DNA of 12,296 nucleotides from Planctomycetota bacterium (GTDB taxonomy: Bacteria; Planctomycetota; PUPC01), in the NCBI GenBank assembly GCA_003559755.1, contig PWKM01000304.1, positions 1 to 12,296 of the forward strand, given 5' to 3'. Below are positions 7,751 to 12,296 of the stretch, piece by piece (position 1 is the stretch's first letter; each line of letters starts with the position of its first letter). The notes beneath the pieces are model-generated. The model was not told where the DNA came from, made no database searches, and saw nothing but the letters and a program-made list of their open reading frames with translations. The translations under genes were made by a program, and so were the position numbers.

Positions 7751-7783
7751 CGGGCGCGGAGTGGATACGGCCCTCCGCGCCCG
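7751..7783 (-). terminator. probable terminator after the small Cys-rich gene
   Basis: CGGGCGCGGAG (7751-7761) and CTCCGCGCCCG (7773-7783) form a perfect 11-bp stem with an 11-nt loop, starting 14 nt after the stop codon at 7798. Only a short pyrimidine stretch (CTTCC) follows on the minus strand, so it may work as an RNA 3'-end stabiliser rather than a classical Rho-independent terminator. A second, smaller hairpin, CCGGC/GCCGG (7712-7726), lies further downstream. The stretch from there to the oxidoreductase promoter holds no gene I can support. Confidence 0.55.
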
Positions 7784-7797
7784 GTGTGATGTGTGGA

Positions 7798-7965
7798 TCA
7801 GCCGCAGCAGCTATCGTCGCAGCAGCTATCCTTTTTCTTCATCTGCTTGCCGCAGCAGACCAAGTCGCATTCGACGCAGCCGCAGACGCTCGTCACCTTG
7901 ACCTCGATGCCGCAGCCCTCGTCCAACTCACACACAAAGACATCGCCTTCACACACTTCAGCCAT
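7798..7965 (-). CDS. small Cys-rich desulforedoxin-like protein
   Basis: 55 residues, not long enough for common ORF cut-offs. The start is decided by a perfect AAGGAGG 7 nt before ATG 7965. Twelve of 55 residues are Cys (5, 12, 18, 28, 30, 33, 37, 38, 48, 49, 53, 54). Residues 10-44 resemble the desulforedoxin / desulfoferrodoxin N-terminal domain: a leading VC, a CGIEVKV strand, and the diagnostic LVCCGKQM (35-42), matching the family's LVCCGxPM. In desulforedoxin one iron is held by four Cys, from a CxxC and the CC pair. Here the first pair is spaced C12-x5-C18 and there is an extra CGCVEC insert, so the ligand set is altered. The tail KKKDSCCDDSCCG adds two CC pairs, reminiscent of metal-chelating tails. 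A cytoplasmic redox or metal-binding role is likely. It follows the rubrerythrin-type gene by 72 bp and may serve as its electron donor. That role is inference. Confidence 0.85.
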   Translation of the reverse strand: MAEVCEGDVFVCELDEGCGIEVKVTSVCGCVECDLVCCGKQMKKKDSCCDDSCCG

Positions 7966-7972
7966 AATACAA

Positions 7973-7979
7973 CCTCCTT
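7973..7979 (-). promoter_or_regulatory. strong ribosome binding site of the small Cys-rich gene
   Basis: The minus strand reads AAGGAGG then TTGTATT then ATG. This is a full anti-16S match at ideal spacing and the main evidence that the 55-codon ORF is translated. Confidence 0.85.
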
Positions 7980-8002
7980 CCTCCCCGGGTTTACGCTGTC
8001 AA

Positions 8003-8046
8003 GGCCGTCGGCCAACGGCCCACACTCCTGCGGGCGGTCAGCCCGC
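8003..8046 (-). other. two hairpins between rubrerythrin-type and Cys-rich genes
   Basis: GCGGGC/GCCCGC (8030-8035 with 8041-8046) forms a 6-bp stem whose 5-nt loop contains the stop codon of the rubrerythrin-type gene (8038-8040). GGCCGT/ACGGCC (8003-8008 with 8015-8020) forms a second 6-bp stem with a 6-nt loop. Neither is followed by T residues. They may be RNA processing or partial termination elements that set the ratio of the two proteins. Confidence 0.4.
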
Positions 8047-8544
8047 CAATCGGTTTAACTCGTCGGAAAGCATGCGCACGTGGCGCATCTCCTCGAGGAT
8101 AATCTCGTCGATCTTTTCCCGCCCGGTCGGCTGCGGCACCGTGCTTCGCATGGCGGCGTAATACAGGATCGAGTCTTTTTCGAGTCCGAGAGCGATCTGG
8201 AGAACCTCTTCCAGGGTCTCGTCCCCGCTCAGCTTCTCGGAGGGGTCGCCGCCCACGCCGAACACCTTGCCCTCGGCGACAGCCCGCAGGTACAGGCGCG
8301 GCTCGTCCTCGTTCTCGATGGCGAACGATTCGGAGAGCCAATCGGGGTTCTCGCGCCGGAGCTCCTGATGCATGCCGATAAAGATGCGCTCGTGCTTGTC
8401 CTCCATCTCGGCCAGGTCGAGCAGCATCTGCCGGGCGTCGGCCAGTGCGGTATTCTCTGCCGCTTTTCGGTAGAACGCCGCGCCGTTCCGCTCGATCTGT
8501 TCGGCGATCTCGAGGATTTCGTCGGCGTTGAATGTCTGTGCCAT
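8038..8544 (-). CDS. rubrerythrin/ferritin-like di-iron protein
   Basis: 168 residues from ATG 8544, with AGGAGG 7 nt upstream. An in-frame extension to 8664 would run into the EamA gene and the promoter, so it is rejected. Two ferritin-like helix pairs are visible. The first has IERNGAAFYRKAAE (E18) and LAEMEDKHERIF (E48, H51). The second has LGLEKDSILYYAA (E122) and IILEEMRHVRML (E152, H155). These are the expected carboxylate and His ligands of a di-iron site of the COG1633/rubrerythrin type. The C-terminal rubredoxin domain of classical rubrerythrin is missing, so electrons must come from another protein; the small Cys-rich neighbour is the natural candidate. Peroxide reduction or iron handling in the cytoplasm is likely. 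It has its own promoter at 8584-8612 and leads a two-gene unit. Confidence 0.92.
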   Translation of the reverse strand: MAQTFNADEILEIAEQIERNGAAFYRKAAENTALADARQMLLDLAEMEDKHERIFIGMHQELRRENPDWLSESFAIENEDEPRLYLRAVAEGKVFGVGGDPSEKLSGDETLEEVLQIALGLEKDSILYYAAMRSTVPQPTGREKIDEIILEEMRHVRMLSDELNRLAG

Positions 8545-8583
8545 CCCATCTCCTCCTGGTTGCCGGCCGCGTCTGGTTCCGGC

Positions 8584-8612
8584 ATCATATTGCTTTTCCC
8601 AGTATATTGCAA
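8584..8612 (-). promoter_or_regulatory. promoter of the rubrerythrin-type operon
   Basis: TTGCAA (8607-8612), a 17-bp spacer and TATGAT (8584-8589) on the minus strand. The -35 box begins 6 bp after the EamA stop codon. The spacer itself contains TATACT, a second possible -10 box. Transcription near 8577 would give a leader of about 33 nt. No clear PerR- or Fur-like operator was seen. Confidence 0.6.
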
Positions 8613-8617
8613 GGGGC

Positions 8618-9640
8618 TCATCGGTCGTTGGATTGCCGGAGCGGCGGCCGGGTATCCGGGGCATCGACCGGTGCGGATGGTCGGGCCTGCAGGGCGTAGG
8701 CGCTGCCGGTGATGAGGATGATCCCCGACAGGATCGACCAGACCGAAAGCACCTCGCCGAAGATAATCACCGAGAGAACGGGGGTGAGGAACGTGCCTGC
8801 GAGAAGGACCGTCCCGCTGACCGTAGCCCCCAGCGCCCGGATGGCATGGAAGTAGGTGACGTGGGCCGCGCCGACGAAGAGGATGCCCGAGCCGACGGCG
8901 ACGACCAGGACCCAGATGCCGATGGTGCCGCGAGGAATCAGGCCCGCCGGCTCGCCGATGGTGAATGTAAGCACGCCGAAGGCGAGGGCCATCATCGTAC
9001 ACACGCAGGTGTAGGTCGCCAGGGGCGAGCCGCGCCGGACCAGAAGCTTGATCAGGACGGTGTACAGCGCCCAGAAGATACAACTGCTCAGCAGGATGAG
9101 CACCCCCACGATCAGCGGGGTCCCGCCCACCCCGCCGGGGTCCGACCGCAGGCCGACCACCACGAATCCGCCCAACCCGATGACCGAGAGAAGTGCCCCG
9201 ACCTGGAAACGGCGATCGCGGACGACCGCCCTTTCGTCGGCGAACAGAATGCAAGAGAGGAGGACCGTGAAGAAGACCGAGGCCTGGAGCAGCATATAGG
9301 CAAGCCCGGGCAGTACGTTCTGCATGTAGAGCGCCCGGACATAGAGGTATTGGTAGATGAAGAAGGCGAGGAACGCCGGGGCGGTCCGGACGAGGAGCCG
9401 GGGCACCTGGGCGAGGAATTTCCGACCGGAGCGGACGAGGCAGACCGCCCAGAGGAAGACCGCCGCCGATGCGATCCGGGCGAAGTTCTGCGTCCAGAGG
9501 TCGAGATGGCGGGTAAGAAACTCGATGGCGATCGCCGCGAACCCCCACATCACCATGGTGGCGAGGATGTTGACCACCCCCATCCGGCGGCTCCGGCCGG
9601 TCGATATCGGGTTGGCGAAATCGTTCTGTGTGTCCGGCAT
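8618..9640 (-). CDS. EamA/DMT-superfamily permease
   Basis: 340 residues and about ten membrane helices in two EamA repeats (roughly 21-165 and 178-318). Family marks include MWGFAAIAIEF in helix 1, PGLAYMLLQASVFFTVLLS (111-129), and in the second repeat FLTPVLSVIIFGEVLSVWSI (284-303), the usual P...GE signature before the last helix. The C-terminal tail (319-340) is polar and Pro-rich. Members export or import small metabolites such as amino acids or nucleotides; the substrate is unknown. ATG 9640 has only a weak upstream site. Met20 at 9583 follows GGAG with a 7-nt spacing and starts right before helix 1, so it may be the true start. It lies 90 bp after the M14 gene on the same strand and has no obvious promoter of its own. 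Confidence 0.9.
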   Translation of the reverse strand: MPDTQNDFANPISTGRSRRMGVVNILATMVMWGFAAIAIEFLTRHLDLWTQNFARIASAAVFLWAVCLVRSGRKFLAQVPRLLVRTAPAFLAFFIYQYLYVRALYMQNVLPGLAYMLLQASVFFTVLLSCILFADERAVVRDRRFQVGALLSVIGLGGFVVVGLRSDPGGVGGTPLIVGVLILLSSCIFWALYTVLIKLLVRRGSPLATYTCVCTMMALAFGVLTFTIGEPAGLIPRGTIGIWVLVVAVGSGILFVGAAHVTYFHAIRALGATVSGTVLLAGTFLTPVLSVIIFGEVLSVWSILSGIILITGSAYALQARPSAPVDAPDTRPPLRQSNDR

Positions 9641-9730
9641 CGGGAATTACTCGCGGATCTGATGGGGGCCGAGATGACGGGGGCTGCGGCTGCTCTGTGT
9701 CGGATTGTGCGAGAAGTGCGAAGCCATCGG

Positions 9731-10840
9731 TCAGCGACTCTCCATCCACTCGAACGTCGCCCGTGCGAGCGAGCGGCCGAAGGCCCGGGCCCGGTCCGGC
9801 GTCACCCGTTCCCCGTTCGCCAGCGAGTAGGGAAATTCGATGGTCGTCGCCAGGCGGGCGGGGGTGTGATCGCCGACCCACTTGCGAAACGTGGGGGCTT
9901 CGCCCGTGTTCCAGTCCACTCCGAACTCGAGAACATTGTCGGGGTGATACGGGAGCGGCGAATCGTTGACGTCGGCCAGGATATGGCGGAATCGTTCGAA
10001 GGGCGGCTGACTTTCCGGCGGCGGCTGGCACAGGTACACGGTCTCGTTCCGGCCGCCTCGCACCCAGGGGCAGTGCAGGTCGAGGCAGACGAGGAACCGG
10101 TCGTCGGCCCAGCCGTCGAGCTCGTCGATGATCGCCCGGGTGGCCGCATATCTCGGGCTTTCGGTGTAATCGCGGTTGTGGTCGTGCGGGATGCGATACT
10201 TGCCCTGGTCGCCCTGCTCCACACCGTCCTTATCGACGAAGGGGACGGCAAGAATCTCGGCCTTTTGCAGCATTTTGTTTGCCGGCTCGAGTGCCGCTTC
10301 GAGGAACCCTTCCAGTTCGTAGCTGGCGACGCACTCGCAGGCGTGGCGTCGGGCGCTGACCATGATCTTGCGCGGGGAGCTCGCCTGCGGGTCGAGCAGA
10401 TGCAGCTTTTCGACCGGCCGGCCGGCCTCGCTGGTGGTCAGGGTCGAGAGATGGAGGTTCGGATGGCCGGCGTGCTTCGCCAGGAAGGCGTCGAGATGCG
10501 ATTGCACATAGGGGAACGAATGCGACAGGAAGACCGCGTCTGCATCGTCGGGAAAGGGCACGGTGGCCCGAACGCCGTCGCCTTCCGGCTCGAACTCGAC
10601 GTCGGCCCACTCCCAGTGCACGAAATCGCGGCTGATCGACGGGCCGAGTTCGGTGAGCACGTTGCCGTCGGTGAAATGGAGGGTGAGTGTTCGACCGGCG
10701 GCCCCGCCGACGCGGCAGCACCAGTAGAACCACCAGTTGTCCGAGTTGCTCCTGTCCTGTCGGAGCCACACCTCGTCGCCGTCCATTCTATCGACGATGA
10801 TGTTGCCGCCCGGAAAGTCGGCGTCTATCTCCACAGTCAT
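9731..10840 (-). CDS. M14 carboxypeptidase, cytosolic-carboxypeptidase type
   Basis: 369 residues from ATG 10840 (GGAG 9 nt upstream). An in-frame extension to 10963 overlaps the next gene and is rejected. Residues 1-110 match the beta-sandwich N-terminal domain typical of CCP/AGBL-type enzymes, with VWLRQD (24-29) and NWWFYWCCRV (35-44). The peptidase domain keeps the zinc ligands H166 and E169 in ARRHACE and H256 in DLHCP, substrate-binding N222-R223 in DHNRDY after DGVEQG, and the catalytic Glu E335 in TIEFPYS. All key residues are therefore present, and an active zinc carboxypeptidase is likely. The absence of a signal peptide places it in the cytoplasm. Eukaryotic relatives trim glutamate from tubulin tails; the bacterial substrate is not known to me. 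It follows the three-helix membrane protein by 55 bp and may share its operon. Confidence 0.92.
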   Translation of the reverse strand: MTVEIDADFPGGNIIVDRMDGDEVWLRQDRSNSDNWWFYWCCRVGGAAGRTLTLHFTDGNVLTELGPSISRDFVHWEWADVEFEPEGDGVRATVPFPDDADAVFLSHSFPYVQSHLDAFLAKHAGHPNLHLSTLTTSEAGRPVEKLHLLDPQASSPRKIMVSARRHACECVASYELEGFLEAALEPANKMLQKAEILAVPFVDKDGVEQGDQGKYRIPHDHNRDYTESPRYAATRAIIDELDGWADDRFLVCLDLHCPWVRGGRNETVYLCQPPPESQPPFERFRHILADVNDSPLPYHPDNVLEFGVDWNTGEAPTFRKWVGDHTPARLATTIEFPYSLANGERVTPDRARAFGRSLARATFEWMESR

Positions 10841-10895
10841 AACCGCTGTCTCCGCGTTCGAATTCGAGCTGTTCCCGTGCTCCGGTCGGGGGCCA

Positions 10896-11327
10896 TCAGC
10901 CGGACAGGATACCGGTAACCGAGAGAGTAAGCAACAGGGCGAGTATGAATCCGAGCACGACAAAGAACCTCGGCTCGCGTTTTTTCATCACCATGCCGAG
11001 CGTCGCCGCCCAGATGCCGATGACTGCGGCGAGGCAGGCGATCGCGATCCCCAGCATGGCGACCCCGTCGCTGAACCCCAGCCGGCCCAGGTACCAGTGT
11101 CCGGGCTGGAATTCTCGGCCCGTCGCCTCGGCCCAGATGGTCGGTGCCCGATGGCCCGCCCACAGCCCGTCGAGCAGCGCCTGGTTGTCGAAATACGGGT
11201 TAACACCGGCGAAGCTCAGGGTCATGCCGATCAGCCCGATGGCCAGCCCGACCACGCCTATCCAGAACGTACACTGGCCGTAGACCTTGCCGGCGAAAAG
11301 GGCTTTCGGTCTCACATTGTTTGGCAT
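10896..11327 (-). CDS. three-helix membrane protein, partner of TauE/SafE permease
   Basis: 143 residues, ATG 11327 preceded by AAGGAG with 5-nt spacing. Helices are at about 19-40, 86-111 and 119-141. The 45-residue loop after helix 1 contains aromatic residues and PGHWYLG (74-80). The layout, with a conserved-looking GVAMLGIAI helix, then a short charged turn KKREPR, then a final helix, resembles the DUF1634-type proteins that commonly accompany TauE/SafE permeases. I cannot confirm family membership from motifs alone. It lies 13 bp after the TauE/SafE stop codon and is almost surely co-transcribed with it, so a role as accessory subunit is inferred. Confidence 0.85.
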   Translation of the reverse strand: MPNNVRPKALFAGKVYGQCTFWIGVVGLAIGLIGMTLSFAGVNPYFDNQALLDGLWAGHRAPTIWAEATGREFQPGHWYLGRLGFSDGVAMLGIAIACLAAVIGIWAATLGMVMKKREPRFFVVLGFILALLLTLSVTGILSG

Positions 11328-11340
11328 TACGGCTCCTTGG

Positions 11341-12296
11341 CTAGAGCATCTCGAATGCCTGTACGATCAGGCGAATGCCCGCCGCGATCATCAAGGCAAT
11401 GATGATCCAGCGGACGAAGCCGGCCCGAACCCGGAGCATGACCCGGGCTCCGGTCCGGGCGCCGACAAGGATGCCCAGCATGCACGGGACGGCGACCAGG
11501 GGGAACATCCCGCCGCCGAGTATGTACGGCCACACAGCGGCGGTCCCGCCGAGCGAGATCATCACCGTGCTGCAGGTGGCGGCGACCTTGAGCGGTGCGA
11601 GCATCACCAGGTTGAACACCGGGACCAGGGCGCCGCCCGCCCCGATGCCCAGAAGCCCCGAGATCAGCCCGATTACGCCGAAGAGCACCAATCCGGGTAA
11701 CCGCCGGCGCAGCCGATATCGCACCATCTCGCTCAGCGAGTCCTCCCAGTACGGCACCGAGAGCCGCACAGACCCCGGCCGCCTCTCTCCGGTCACATCA
11801 GGATAGTCCGTCCGACCTCCGAAGATGATGAACAGCACACCGACGACCAGGATCACGACGCCCAGTGCGCCCCGGATGAACGCTTCGCCCTCCGCGCCCA
11901 TGGTCTGGTCGATATAGCCGGCCAGCAGGGCGCCGACGACGGCGAACAGGGTGTACGGCACCGCGGCGAAGAGGAGCAGGCGGATGTTGGCGATGCCCTT
12001 GTACAGAAACGGGCGCGTCGCCACCAGGGTCCCGGCCATCGCAACGAACAGGCCGGTGGTTCGGATGATGTAGGAATCGATGGGCGTGAAGCCCATGAAC
12101 AAGGGCGTGAAAATCACCCCGCCGCCGACGCCGCCCAGCGTGGCGAAGAACCCGATGACCGTACAGCCGAGGAAGAGCAGCAGGCAAAACAGGAGGGGGT
12201 GGATGGCGGACGGTTCGACCGAATCTGAAAACTCTCCGGGTCCCGCTCCGGCGGCGAGGGCGCCGGTCGTGAACAGAAGGGACATCAAGATCGCAA
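11341..12296 (-). CDS. TauE/SafE family anion permease (probably 5'-partial)
   Basis: At least 315 residues. Met codons exist at 12285 (ATG) and 12288 (TTG), but the frame is open to the window edge and reads Ala-Ile-Leu before the Met. The hydrophobic MSLLFTTGALAAGAG looks like the core of a signal or first helix lacking its basic front, so the true start is probably outside. The family's repeated glycine motif appears twice, LGGVGGGVIFTPLF (near 51-64) and LGIGAGGALVPVF (near 211-223), as expected for its two homologous halves, and GARTGARVMLR occurs near the end. About eight membrane helices are visible with a polar loop around 155-190. Members move sulfite, sulfoacetate, taurine-derived or other small anions across the inner membrane; the substrate here is unknown. 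The three-helix protein is directly downstream. Confidence 0.9.
   Translation of the reverse strand, partial: AILMSLLFTTGALAAGAGPGEFSDSVEPSAIHPLLFCLLLFLGCTVIGFFATLGGVGGGVIFTPLFMGFTPIDSYIIRTTGLFVAMAGTLVATRPFLYKGIANIRLLLFAAVPYTLFAVVGALLAGYIDQTMGAEGEAFIRGALGVVILVVGVLFIIFGGRTDYPDVTGERRPGSVRLSVPYWEDSLSEMVRYRLRRRLPGLVLFGVIGLISGLLGIGAGGALVPVFNLVMLAPLKVAATCSTVMISLGGTAAVWPYILGGGMFPLVAVPCMLGILVGARTGARVMLRVRAGFVRWIIIALMIAAGIRLIVQAFEML

Noticed and set aside
7998..8003. TTGACA on the minus strand as a promoter for the small Cys-rich gene
   Set aside because: No -10 box at 16-18 bp. The nearest AT-rich hexamer is about 27 bp away and overlaps the start region.
7627..8058. 143-codon + strand frame across the small Cys-rich gene
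   Set aside because: It is antisense to the 55-codon gene, which has a perfect ribosome site and family motif. The + strand frame also crosses the stem-loop and shows no family motif.
8528..10918. 796-codon open frame on the + strand
   Set aside because: It runs antisense across the rubrerythrin start, the whole EamA gene and the M14 gene, all with recognisable motifs on the other strand. Its composition is that of a GC-rich shadow.

Overview
This is a GC-rich window (about 60-65% G+C by eye) from a bacterium, with long antisense shadow ORFs throughout. I infer an anaerobic or microaerophilic lineage, perhaps Planctomycetota. The hints are a Gfo/Idh/MocA oxidoreductase, Tat-leader radical SAM proteins, a rubrerythrin-type protein beside a desulforedoxin-like protein, and consensus-like sigma-70 promoters. 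No ribosomal or other phylogenetic marker protein is present, so the taxonomy is a weak guess.

Layout, left to right. A lone tRNA-Ile(GAT) on the + strand (124-199) faces a secreted beta-propeller-like protein on the - strand (295-1203, TTG start). A 314-bp divergent intergenic region carries a promoter for each flanking gene and an inverted repeat over one -35 box. A PflX-like radical SAM protein with a Tat-type leader follows on the + strand (1518-2588). It converges, 24 bp apart, on an AmmeMemoRadiSam-type radical SAM protein that also has a Tat-type leader (2613-3773, -). That gene overlaps by 37 bp the end of a large membrane protein with a spermidine-synthase-like domain between two membrane domains (3737-6238, -). 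Upstream on the same strand is a Gfo/Idh/MocA oxidoreductase (6405-7559) behind a near-consensus promoter.

The right half is entirely on the - strand. A promoter just after the EamA gene drives a rubrerythrin-family protein (8038-8544). It is followed by a 55-residue, 12-cysteine desulforedoxin-like protein (7798-7965) with a perfect AAGGAGG ribosome binding site, and then by an 11-bp stem-loop that probably ends transcription. Upstream lie an EamA-type permease (8618-9640), an M14 carboxypeptidase of the cytosolic-carboxypeptidase type (9731-10840), a three-helix membrane protein (10896-11327) and a TauE/SafE permease that probably starts beyond the right edge.

Two groups look functionally coherent. 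One is the pair of Tat-leader radical SAM proteins with the overlapping membrane synthase, which may be a modification system acting at or outside the membrane. The other is the two-gene iron/oxidative-stress cassette, rubrerythrin plus small Cys-rich redox protein. I saw no mobile element, CRISPR array or long repeat.
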